From the NCBI RefSeq assembly GCF_007828725.1, contig NZ_VIUW01000004.1:1-64000 (forward strand): a DNA stretch of 64,000 nt, in the 5' to 3' direction. This DNA is from Marihabitans asiaticum (GTDB lineage: Bacteria > Actinomycetota > Actinomycetes > Actinomycetales > Dermatophilaceae). Both the position numbers and the translations under genes were made by a program. The notes under the pieces are model-generated. The model made no database searches. It worked only from the letters and a program-made list of their open reading frames with translations, and was not told the origin of the DNA. Shown here piece after piece: positions 8,040-16,113 of the stretch (position 1 is the first letter of the stretch; each line of letters begins with the position of its first letter).

Positions 8040-10157
8040 ATGTCTGAACGCGTGACCATGCCGGCACTGGGGGAATCCGTCACCGAGGGCACCGTGACGC
8101 GGTGGCTGAAGAGCGTCGGCGACGAGGTCGAGGTCGACGAGCCGCTGCTCGAGGTCTCGACCGACAAGGTCGACACCGAGATCCCCTCCCCCGTCGCCGG
8201 GACGCTGCAGGAGATCCTCGTCGAGGAGGACGACACCGTCGAGGTCGGCGCCGACCTCGCCGTGATCGGCGACGGTGAGGGCTCTGGCGGCTCTGATGAG
8301 TCGGAGGACTCCGAGGACTCCGAGGACTCCGAGGACTCGACGGACTCCGACGAGGAGGCGAAGGGGGACGACGACGCCGCGGAGGCGGAGGGCTCCTCGT
8401 CCGAGGAGGAGGCCGAGGACTCGCAGGACTCTGAGGACGCGCAGGACTCTGAGGACGCGAAGGACTCTGAGGACGCGAAGGACGCGAAGGAGTCCAAGGG
8501 CTCCGGCTCTTCGGGTGGCTCGTCCGGTGGCTCCGACGACGGCGAGAAGGTCACGATGCCGGCCCTCGGCGAGTCGGTCACCGAGGGCACGATCACCCGG
8601 TGGCTCAAGGCCGAGGGTGACGAGGTCGAGGTCGACGAGCCGCTGCTCGAGGTCTCCACCGACAAGGTCGACACCGAGATCCCTTCGCCGGCCGCCGGCA
8701 CCCTGACGAAGATCCTCGCCGACGAGGACGAGACCGTCGAGGTCGGCGCGGACCTAGCCGTCATCGGCGGCTCCGGCGGCGGGTCTGATGACTCCGAGGG
8801 CGACGAGTCCGGCTCCGACGAGTCCAAGGGCTCGAGCGACGACTCGAGCGAGGAGTCGGGCACCGACACCCCCGAGACCGAGGAGACCGCGGCCGAGGAG
8901 GACACCGACGACAGCGACCAGAAGGACGAGTCGCTGCCCGAGGACGGCGAGGGAGGCGACGTCGAGGACCAGCCGGCGGCCGACCACGACGAGGACGCCA
9001 CGGACGAGAAGCAGTCCGCCAAGGACGACGACTCGAAGAAGTCCTCGGAGAGCAAGAAGTCCTCCGACAAGGGCGACTCCTCCGACAAGGGCGACAAGGG
9101 CGAGGACGACGGTCTGGCCGACTCCCCGACCGACCAGGGCGACGCCCAGGACGCTCGCGGTCCGGCGACGGCCTCGGCGCCCAAGGTCGACGGTCCCCCG
9201 CAGGACGCCTCGAAGTACGTCACCCCGCTCGTGCGCAAGCTCGCGGCGGACAACGAGATCGACCTCAGCACGGTCGAGGGCTCGGGCATCGGCGGACGCA
9301 TCCGCAAGGAGGACGTCCTCGCTGCCGCCAAGGCCAAGAACCAGCCGGAGGAGTCCGCACCGGCCAAGGACTCCGGCAGCGGGTCCGGCGACTCCGCCGG
9401 CTCGGCGCCGTCCGGCCCGCCGAAGGGCATGGAGAGCTCGGTCCCGACCTCCAAGCGTGGCTCGCGCGAGAAGATGAGCCGCCTGCGCAAGGTCATCGCC
9501 GAGCGGATGGTCGAGTCGCTACAGGTCTCGGCGCAGCTCACCACGGTGGTCGAGGTCGACATGACCAAGGTCGCCCAGGTCCGCGCCCGGAGCAAGGACG
9601 ACTTCCAGCGGCGCGAGGGCACCAAGCTCTCGTTCCTGCCCTTCATCGCGCTGGCGACCGCCGAGGCGCTCAAGCAGCACCCGGTGATCAACTCCAGCGT
9701 CGAGGGTGAGGAGATCGTCTACCACGGCGAGGAGAACCTCGCGATCGCCGTCGACACCGAGCGTGGCCTGCTCACCCCCGTGGTGAAGAAGGCCGGCGAC
9801 CTCAACGTCGCCGGGCTGGCCCGCGCGATCGCCGATGTCGCCGAGCGGACCCGGGACTCCAAGATCACCCCGGACGACCTCTCCGGCGGCACCTTCACGA
9901 TCACCAACACGGGTAGTCGAGGAGCCCTCTTCGACACCCCGATCCTCAACCAGCCGCAGGTGGCGATGCTCGGTACCGGTGCGATCGTCAAGCGCCCGGT
10001 CGTCGTCGGCGACGAGCTCGGTGGGGAGACGATCGCGATCCGCTCGATGATGTACCTCGCGCTCTCCTATGACCACCGGGTCGTCGACGGGGCCGACGCT
10101 GCCCGCTTCCTCGGGACGGTCAAGGCCCGTCTTGAGGAGGGCCACTTCGAGGCATGA
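8040..10157 (+). CDS. sucB: Dihydrolipoamide acyltransferase E2 with two lipoyl domains and very acidic linkers
   Basis: E2 core of a 2-oxoacid dehydrogenase complex (2-oxoglutarate or branched-chain), 705 aa. Order: lipoyl domain 1 (lipoyl Lys about residue 43 in STDKVDTEIPSP), linker 1 (about 81-167), lipoyl domain 2 (Lys about 209), linker 2 (about 247-385), E3-binding domain (SKYVTPLVRKLA, about 390-425) and catalytic domain with SYDHRVVDGAD near 677. The linkers are long stretches of Ser, Asp, Glu and Lys, including tandem SED repeats, instead of the usual Ala/Pro-rich hinges. ATG 8040 has GAAGGAG before it. The stop overlaps the next gene start (ATGA). Confidence 0.92.
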   Translation: MSERVTMPALGESVTEGTVTRWLKSVGDEVEVDEPLLEVSTDKVDTEIPSPVAGTLQEILVEEDDTVEVGADLAVIGDGEGSGGSDESEDSEDSEDSEDSTDSDEEAKGDDDAAEAEGSSSEEEAEDSQDSEDAQDSEDAKDSEDAKDAKESKGSGSSGGSSGGSDDGEKVTMPALGESVTEGTITRWLKAEGDEVEVDEPLLEVSTDKVDTEIPSPAAGTLTKILADEDETVEVGADLAVIGGSGGGSDDSEGDESGSDESKGSSDDSSEESGTDTPETEETAAEEDTDDSDQKDESLPEDGEGGDVEDQPAADHDEDATDEKQSAKDDDSKKSSESKKSSDKGDSSDKGDKGEDDGLADSPTDQGDAQDARGPATASAPKVDGPPQDASKYVTPLVRKLAADNEIDLSTVEGSGIGGRIRKEDVLAAAKAKNQPEESAPAKDSGSGSGDSAGSAPSGPPKGMESSVPTSKRGSREKMSRLRKVIAERMVESLQVSAQLTTVVEVDMTKVAQVRARSKDDFQRREGTKLSFLPFIALATAEALKQHPVINSSVEGEEIVYHGEENLAIAVDTERGLLTPVVKKAGDLNVAGLARAIADVAERTRDSKITPDDLSGGTFTITNTGSRGALFDTPILNQPQVAMLGTGAIVKRPVVVGDELGGETIAIRSMMYLALSYDHRVVDGADAARFLGTVKARLEEGHFEA

Positions 10158-11062
10158 GGGTGAGTGCAGGCATGAGCGCAGAGCGCGTTGTCGTCGCAGG
10201 CTCGACCGGCCTGATCGGCACCGCGCTCTGCGCGCACCTGCGTGAGCGAGGGACCGAGGTCGTCGAGCTGGTCCGGGGTGAGTCGGGCTCACCGCACCAG
10301 GTCCGATGGGATGCGGCGAAGGGGGTCCTCGACCCCGCCGCGCTCGAGGGCAGCGACGTCGTGGTCAACCTCGCCGGTGCCGGCGTCGGCGACAAGCGGT
10401 GGAGCCGGGAGTACAAGGAGACGATCCTGCGCTCCCGGGTCGACACGACGCGCCTGCTCGCCGAGCGGGCCGCGCAGGCCGGGGTCGCCCGGATGGTCGC
10501 CGGGTCCGCGGTCGGCTTCTACGGCGATCGCGGCGAGGAGGTGCTCACCGAGGCGTCGGCGGGTGGCACCGGCTTCCTTGCCGAGGTGGTCCGGGCCTGG
10601 GAGCAGGCGGCGGACCCCGCCCGCGAGGCCGGGATGAGCGTGGCGCATGCCCGCACCGGCATCGTCATGGCCCGCGAGGGCGGGGCGATGGACCAGGTGC
10701 TCACCCTCGCCCGGCTCGGGCTCGGCGGCCCGTTGGGCTCGGGTCGGCAGTTCTGGCCGCTCATCTCCCTCGTCGACGAGGTGCGGGCGTTGACCTGGCT
10801 GATCGACGGCGAGGTCGAAGGGCCGGTCAACCTCGGCGCGCCGCAGCCGACCCGCCAGGTCGACCTCGCCAAGGAGCTCGGCCGCCAGCTGCACCGGCCG
10901 GCGGTCCTGCCCGCGCCCAAGCCCGCGATGTACGCGGTCCTCGGCGAGTTCGCCGGAGAGATCCTCGGCTCGCAGCGGGTCCTGCCCCAGGTGCTCCGCG
11001 AGCAGGACTTCACCTGGGAGCACCCCGACCTCCCGGCGATGGTCCGCTGGGTCCTCTCCTGA
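10154..11062 (+). CDS. TIGR01777-family NAD(P)-binding epimerase-like protein
   Basis: An extended short-chain dehydrogenase-fold protein of 302 aa. The dinucleotide site is VVVAGSTGLIGTALCAHL. The family signature follows: DVVVNLAGAGVGDKRW, SRVDTTRLL and a GSAVGFYGDRG block, plus a C-terminal DUF1731-type segment (GSQRVLPQVL..GF-like). The start overlaps the sucB stop by four bases, so it is translationally coupled to the E2 gene; an internal ATG at 10172 is an alternative start. This family often sits beside lipoate-dependent enzymes and lipB in actinobacteria. Its substrate is unknown. Confidence 0.88.
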   Translation: MRVSAGMSAERVVVAGSTGLIGTALCAHLRERGTEVVELVRGESGSPHQVRWDAAKGVLDPAALEGSDVVVNLAGAGVGDKRWSREYKETILRSRVDTTRLLAERAAQAGVARMVAGSAVGFYGDRGEEVLTEASAGGTGFLAEVVRAWEQAADPAREAGMSVAHARTGIVMAREGGAMDQVLTLARLGLGGPLGSGRQFWPLISLVDEVRALTWLIDGEVEGPVNLGAPQPTRQVDLAKELGRQLHRPAVLPAPKPAMYAVLGEFAGEILGSQRVLPQVLREQDFTWEHPDLPAMVRWVLS

Positions 11063-11075
11063 CCCATCCCCTCCT

Positions 11076-11099
11076 TCGCACCTGCCAAGGCAGGTGCGA
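11076..11099. terminator. Hairpin between the epimerase gene and the convergent kinase gene
   Basis: A perfect 11-bp inverted repeat (TCGCACCTGCC, 2-nt loop, GGCAGGTGCGA) lies 14 bp after the plus-strand stop and between two convergent genes. There is no T tract, so it may act on both strands or by another mechanism. Confidence 0.6.
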
Positions 11100-11159
11100 G
11101 CTGAGCGGAGCGGAAAAGCGCCGGGACAGCGCCGGGACCGCGCTGGACGGCGAAGGGGG

Positions 11160-12812
11160 TCAGGGCCGGGTGATCGTCGCGATGCGCCACCGGTCGTCGA
11201 AGACGAGCTCGAGGTCGAGCGGCTCGCCCTCCACCGCGGGGTGCGGCGTGCCGTCCCCGTCGCCGTCCTCGACCACATAGGCGGACTGGTCGATCGCGGC
11301 GCGGACCACGACGGAGTCAGCCCCGTCGGTACGCACCACCTCGGCCGAGGCGACCGTGAAGCGCAGCCCCTCGTAGCTGCTCCCGGAGTCCGCCAGCTCG
11401 CGCAGCACCGCGGCATCGGCCCGGCGGGCCGAGGAGTCGCGCTCCGCGAGGTCCTCGAGCAGCTGCCGGTCCCGCTCGAGCAGCATCCGGGCCCGCAGCG
11501 AGGCGAGTGCCTGGGTCGTCGCCCTCGGGTCACGGCGCGGCGCCTGCCGGTCGGCGAGCAGTGTCTCGTCCACGCTCGGAGCAGCGGCCACGGCCTCAAC
11601 CGCGGGTTCGACCGTGGCCGCCACCCCCTCTCCCCCCGGACTGGCCTGCGCGAGCCGCTCCCACGGCACGAGGACCGCGAGCACGAGCCCGACGATGCAG
11701 ACCAGGGTCACAGGCGCGAGCCAAGGCCGTCCGGCCCGCTCGGCCGGGGCGGCATGGGCCGCCTTCCGCCGCGGGGCTCGCGTACCCCTTCGCCCCTCGG
11801 ACGCCACCTCGACGGACTCGTCGTCCCGCCGCCGCTGCCACGGCCACCGCCGGCGAGGCGGATCGCCGAGGTCGAGCTCCCACACCGGTGGCTCCTCGAG
11901 CTCGCTCCGCTCCTGCTCGGCGGCTGAGCGGATCCGCCGGGTCAGCGAGGTCGCGATGTCCTCCGGCACGGTCATCCGAAGGGGGACCGCCGGGGCCGCG
12001 TCGAAGACGTCGGTGGCGAGCGGCTCGGCGTCGGGGCGTGCGGCCGGGTCGGGGTCGAGGCAGGACCGGATCACCTCGACCAGTCCGGCGGGGGCACCCG
12101 GGGCGAGCTGGTCAAGGTCGCCGCGGGTCGTCACGTGGCCTGGCGGCTTGCCGGTGAGGCAGAACCAGGCCAGCGCACCGAGCCCGTAGACGTCGGAGGC
12201 GGCGCTCGGCTCGCGCCCGAGGAGGACCTCGGGCGCGACGAAGCCGTCGGTCCCCCACGCATCCTCGGCCGCCCGGTCGAAGCCGACGAGGCGCGCGTAC
12301 CCGAGGTCGCCCCACACCGGGCGCCCGGTGGAGTCGAGGAGGACGTTGCCGGGGGCGACGTCCCCGTGCACCACCCCGATCCGGTGCAGCCGGCCGAGCG
12401 CGGTCGCGAGCGGCGCGACGACGGTCACCGTCTCCCCGGCGTTGAGGAAGCCGCGCCCGGCCATGACGTCGCTCAGGCTGCCGCCGGCCATCCAGTCGAG
12501 GACGAGGACGGTGACTGGTCCCCCTTCGCCCTGCCCCGCGACGCAGTCGTGCACTCGCACGACGTGCTCACCGGCATCGGACTGCAGCACCGCGTGCTCC
12601 CGCAGCGCCTGCTCGTCGGCCTCGGCGTGCAGCACCTTGAGCGCCACGAGCGAGTCGTCGCTCACCCGCCGCGCCCGCCACACCGTCGCGGTGCTGCCCC
12701 GGCCAACCTGGGCCATCACCCGGTACCCGGGGACCTGCGGGGCGTCCGGGCGGGGCGCCCCGGCACCGCTCGCGGCCGTCGCGTGGTCTCTCGTGTCCTC
12801 GTCGAGCTCCAT
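11160..12812 (-). CDS. Membrane-anchored serine/threonine protein kinase
   Basis: The product is 550 aa from the ATG at 12812; an in-frame GTG at 12869 is an alternative start. The kinase domain spans about residues 27-290: glycine loop GRGSTATVW, VALKVL with the ATP-anchoring Lys, catalytic loop HGDVAPGNVLLD and metal loop GDLGYARL. The loops deviate from HRD and DFG (HGD, DLG) but keep the catalytic Asp and Asn and the metal Asp, so activity is likely. A basic linker precedes one TM helix near 380-402 (LAPVTLVCIVGLVLAVLVPW) and an extracytoplasmic coiled region. It lies divergent to lipB. Confidence 0.85.
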   Translation of the reverse strand: MELDEDTRDHATAASGAGAPRPDAPQVPGYRVMAQVGRGSTATVWRARRVSDDSLVALKVLHAEADEQALREHAVLQSDAGEHVVRVHDCVAGQGEGGPVTVLVLDWMAGGSLSDVMAGRGFLNAGETVTVVAPLATALGRLHRIGVVHGDVAPGNVLLDSTGRPVWGDLGYARLVGFDRAAEDAWGTDGFVAPEVLLGREPSAASDVYGLGALAWFCLTGKPPGHVTTRGDLDQLAPGAPAGLVEVIRSCLDPDPAARPDAEPLATDVFDAAPAVPLRMTVPEDIATSLTRRIRSAAEQERSELEEPPVWELDLGDPPRRRWPWQRRRDDESVEVASEGRRGTRAPRRKAAHAAPAERAGRPWLAPVTLVCIVGLVLAVLVPWERLAQASPGGEGVAATVEPAVEAVAAAPSVDETLLADRQAPRRDPRATTQALASLRARMLLERDRQLLEDLAERDSSARRADAAVLRELADSGSSYEGLRFTVASAEVVRTDGADSVVVRAAIDQSAYVVEDGDGDGTPHPAVEGEPLDLELVFDDRWRIATITRP

Positions 12813-12931
12813 GCCCTCAAGGATGCCGAGATCCCCGGATTTGCCCGCGGACTTATCCACACCCCCCACGAAAGTGCTGCAGGCTCCCCGCTACCCGTGA
12901 CCTGGCTCACGAGCGAACTACAGTAGGACCC

Positions 12932-13609
12932 ATGCGTTTCGAGCACGTCGGCTTCGCCTCTGACGACCACGGCACGGTGGACTACATGGACGCGTGGGAG
13001 CTGCAGAAGCAGGTCCACGCCGGCGTTGTGTCCGGCGAGCGCGAGGACACCGTCCTGCTGCTCGAGCACACCGCGGTCTACACCGCCGGCAAGCGCACCG
13101 AGGCCCACGAGCGGCCCTTCGACGGCACCCCGGTCATCGACGTCGACCGCGGCGGCAAGATCACCTGGCACGGCCCGGGCCAGATCGTCGGCTACCCGAT
13201 CGTCCACCTGCCCGACCCGATCGACGTCGTCGCCTACGTGCGCCGGCTTGAGGAGATGATGATTCGCGTCGCGCGCGACCTCGGCGTCGAGACGACCCGG
13301 GTCGAGGGCCGCTCGGGCATCTGGGTGCTCGGCGAGGACGGTGCGCGCGATCGCAAGCTGGGTCAGATCGGCATCCGGGTGAGCCGCGACGTGGCGATGC
13401 ACGGCTTCGCGCTGAACTGCGACTGCGACCTCGGCTGGGCCACTTCGATCGTCCCGTGCGGCATCCCGGACGCCGATGTGTCCACGCTGAGCCAGGAGGC
13501 CGGCCGCGAGATCACCGTCGCCGAGGTGCTGCCCCTCGTCGAGCGCCACCTCACCGAGCTGCTCGACTTCACCACCCCGCTGCCCGACGAGCTGAGCACC
13601 GCCTCGTGA
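12932..13609 (+). CDS. lipB: Octanoyl-[ACP]:protein octanoyltransferase
   Basis: Moves octanoate from acyl carrier protein to lipoyl domains, the first step of lipoate synthesis; LipA (23015) then inserts sulfur. The product is 225 aa. Motifs: RGGKITWHGPGQIVGYP (signature), DRKLGQIGIRV with the catalytic Lys, HGFALNCD, and IVPCGI with the catalytic Cys. The ATG is 30 bp downstream of a region that also drives the divergent kinase. Its stop overlaps the treY start (GTGA), so the trehalose genes may be read from the lipB promoter. Confidence 0.95.
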   Translation: MRFEHVGFASDDHGTVDYMDAWELQKQVHAGVVSGEREDTVLLLEHTAVYTAGKRTEAHERPFDGTPVIDVDRGGKITWHGPGQIVGYPIVHLPDPIDVVAYVRRLEEMMIRVARDLGVETTRVEGRSGIWVLGEDGARDRKLGQIGIRVSRDVAMHGFALNCDCDLGWATSIVPCGIPDADVSTLSQEAGREITVAEVLPLVERHLTELLDFTTPLPDELSTAS

Positions 13610-16113
13610 GCCGCCCGGTCACGGGCACCTACCGGCTGCAGCTGCACGAGGGGTTCGCCTTCGCCGACGCGCAGCGCCTCGTGCCGCGCCTCACCGAGCT
13701 CGGGGTCTCCCACCTCTACCTCTCGCCGATCCTCCAGGCCGCGCCCGGCAGCGAGCACGGCTACGACGTCGTGGACCACACGCGGGTGAGCGACCAGCTC
13801 GGTGGTCTCGACGGCTTCGAGTCGCTGGCGGCGGCGGCGCACGAGCACGGGCTGGGTCTGGTCGTCGACGTCGTGCCCAACCACATGGCCTTCGTCGCTC
13901 CGGAGCACCTCAACGCCCCCCTCTGGCGGGTGCTCAAGGAGGGGCGCGACGCCCCGACCGCGCACTGGTTCGACATCGACTGGAAGGCCGCCGGCGGTCG
14001 CCTCGCGGTCCCGATCCTCGGCGCGCCGCTGGCCGAGGTGCTCGACTCCGGTGAGATCACCCGCGACGAGGTGGCCGGCGAGCCGGTGATCCGCTACCAC
14101 GAGCACGTCTTCCCCTTGGCTCTCGGGAGCGAAGGGGTGGATGAGCTGGCCGATCTGCTGGCCCGCCAGCACTACGTGCTGGCGCACTGGCGGGAGAAGG
14201 CGTCATGGCTGAACTACCGCCGGTTCTTCGAGGTAGACGAGCTGATCGGGGTGCGGGTCGAGGAGCCTGACGTCTTCGATGCGACGCACGCCGTGCTGCT
14301 CGAGCTGCACCATCGGGGGCTGATCGACGGCTTCCGGATCGACCACCCGGACGGCCTGAGCGACCCCACCGGGTATCTCGACCAGCTCGCCGCGGCATGC
14401 CGACCGGGCACCCCGATCTGGGTGGAGAAGATCCTCGAGGGCACCGAGCGGCTGCCCGCGGACTGGGCCTGCGCGGGCACGACCGGGTACGACGCGTTGC
14501 GGGTGGTCCAGGCGGCGCTGGTCGACCCGGCGTCGACGCCGGTGCTGCAGCAGACCTGGGTCGCGACCGGGGGTGAGCCCGACTACGAGGAGGCGGTGAC
14601 CGAGGCCAAGCGGCACGTCGTGACGACCGGGCTCGGCCCCGAGGTGGAGCGGCTGACCCGCCGGGCCCGGGAGGCGCTGCCCGAGCTGGATCCCGAGCGG
14701 CTGCGCGAAGGGGTGGTCGAGCTCCTCGTCGCCGGCGAGGTCTACCGGGCCTACCTGCGCCCCGGTGAGTCCTTGACCGACCGTGACCGCGGCCGGCTCG
14801 AGGCGGCGACCCGCACGGCACAGGAGGCTCGCCCCGACCTCGCCGCCGAGCTCGACGCGCTGCACGAAACTGCTGCATGCAGCACTTCGGCGTCGGACGA
14901 CCAGATACATGTGCTGCACGGACAAGAAGGTGCTGCACGCAGCAGTTTCGAGGCCGCCGCCGACTTCGCGATCCGGCTGCAGCAGACCTGGGGGCCGGTC
15001 ATGGCCAAGGGCATCGAGGACACGACCTTCTACCGCTGGCACCGGCTCGTCGCGCTCAACGAGGTCGGCAGCGACCCCAGCGTGCTCGCCGACGCCGGAC
15101 CGCACCTCATGCACGACTGGGCGGCGCACGCGCAGGCGCACTGGCCGGCGACGATGACGGCCCTGTCGACCCACGACACCAAGCGCAGCGAGGACGTGCG
15201 CGCCCGCATCCTCGCCGCCGCGGGCGACCCCGACACCTGGCGCAGCCTCTCCGAGGTCACCGCGCGCGCCGCGGACGACGCCGGCATCGACCGGCCGACC
15301 GCGCACCTCGTCTGGCAGACCCTCCTCGGCGTCGGCGAGGTGAGCGATCAGCGCCTGGCGGACTACCTCACCAAGGCGATGCGCGAGGGCAAGGAGCACA
15401 CCGCCTGGGTCGACGGCGACGCAGACCACGAAGCCGAGGTCATCGCCTTCGCCACCGAGGTCAACCGGTCCGGCCCGGTCCGCGACGCGCTCGACCACGC
15501 CCAGCGCGACCTGACCAGCGACATCCGCGCACTGACCCTCTCGGCGAAGCTGCTCCAGCTCGCCCTCGTCGGCGTCCCCGACACCTACCAGGGGTGCGCC
15601 GGCCTGGACCGCTCGCTGGTCGACCCGGACAACCGGCGCCCGGTCGACTTCGACGCCCGGCTGGACGACCTCGCCGACCTCGACGCGAGCGAGGCCCACC
15701 CCGCCTCCTCGCTGCACCTCGAGAAGCTGCACCTCACCGCGACCACCTTGCGCCTGCGCCGCGAGCGACCCGAGCTCTTCGGCAAGGAAGCGACCTACGA
15801 GCCGCTGCCGACCGACACCGAGCACGCCACCGGCTTCGTCCGGTCCGGCCAGGTGGCGGTCGCGGTGACCCGGGCCCCGTCGCGTCTGCGGCGGGCCGGG
15901 GGATGGACCGGCGAAGGGGTGACCCTCTCCCCCGGTCGATGGGTGGACCGGCTGACCGGGCGTGCGCACGACGGCGGATCGGTCCGCTGCGCGGACCTCT
16001 TCGCGGACTCGCCCGTCGCACTGCTCGTGCGGGAGGACCCGTCGAGGCTCTCTGGCGCTCGTACCTCAGGGACCGAAGAAGCCGACGAAGGGGCCAGCGA
16101 TGAGCGCGGGTGA
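13606..16113 (+). CDS. treY: Malto-oligosyltrehalose synthase
   Basis: A GH13 enzyme that isomerises the terminal alpha-1,4 link of malto-oligosaccharides to alpha-1,1, the first step of TreY-TreZ trehalose synthesis. The product is 835 aa from a GTG overlapping the lipB stop. Motifs include TYRLQLHEGFAF, VVDVVPNHMA, GFRIDHPDGL (nucleophile region), GTTGYDAL and GPVMAKGIEDTTFYR. About 30 residues around 420-450 are not expected between the helical insert and the RLQQTWGPVMAKG block. They are encoded by a near-perfect inverted repeat (14865-14950), suggesting an in-frame insertion. TreZ overlaps by 14 bp. Confidence 0.93.
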   Translation: MSRPVTGTYRLQLHEGFAFADAQRLVPRLTELGVSHLYLSPILQAAPGSEHGYDVVDHTRVSDQLGGLDGFESLAAAAHEHGLGLVVDVVPNHMAFVAPEHLNAPLWRVLKEGRDAPTAHWFDIDWKAAGGRLAVPILGAPLAEVLDSGEITRDEVAGEPVIRYHEHVFPLALGSEGVDELADLLARQHYVLAHWREKASWLNYRRFFEVDELIGVRVEEPDVFDATHAVLLELHHRGLIDGFRIDHPDGLSDPTGYLDQLAAACRPGTPIWVEKILEGTERLPADWACAGTTGYDALRVVQAALVDPASTPVLQQTWVATGGEPDYEEAVTEAKRHVVTTGLGPEVERLTRRAREALPELDPERLREGVVELLVAGEVYRAYLRPGESLTDRDRGRLEAATRTAQEARPDLAAELDALHETAACSTSASDDQIHVLHGQEGAARSSFEAAADFAIRLQQTWGPVMAKGIEDTTFYRWHRLVALNEVGSDPSVLADAGPHLMHDWAAHAQAHWPATMTALSTHDTKRSEDVRARILAAAGDPDTWRSLSEVTARAADDAGIDRPTAHLVWQTLLGVGEVSDQRLADYLTKAMREGKEHTAWVDGDADHEAEVIAFATEVNRSGPVRDALDHAQRDLTSDIRALTLSAKLLQLALVGVPDTYQGCAGLDRSLVDPDNRRPVDFDARLDDLADLDASEAHPASSLHLEKLHLTATTLRLRRERPELFGKEATYEPLPTDTEHATGFVRSGQVAVAVTRAPSRLRRAGGWTGEGVTLSPGRWVDRLTGRAHDGGSVRCADLFADSPVALLVREDPSRLSGARTSGTEEADEGASDERG
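14865..14950. repeat. Inverted-repeat element inserted in frame within treY
   Basis: Left arm 14865-14885 (CGAAACTGCTGCATGCAGCAC) and right arm 14930-14950 are inverted copies with one mismatch over 21 bp. A third partial copy, GTGCTGCACG, lies at 14911-14920 between them. The 86-bp block preserves the treY frame. A related fragment, CGAAAGTGCTGCAG, lies in the lipB-kinase intergenic region near 12870, so this may be a dispersed repeat family. Confidence 0.65.

Noticed and set aside
8280-8500. Tandem repeats in sucB as a CRISPR-like array
   Set aside because: Repeats are short, uninterrupted by unique spacers and encode an in-frame acidic linker.
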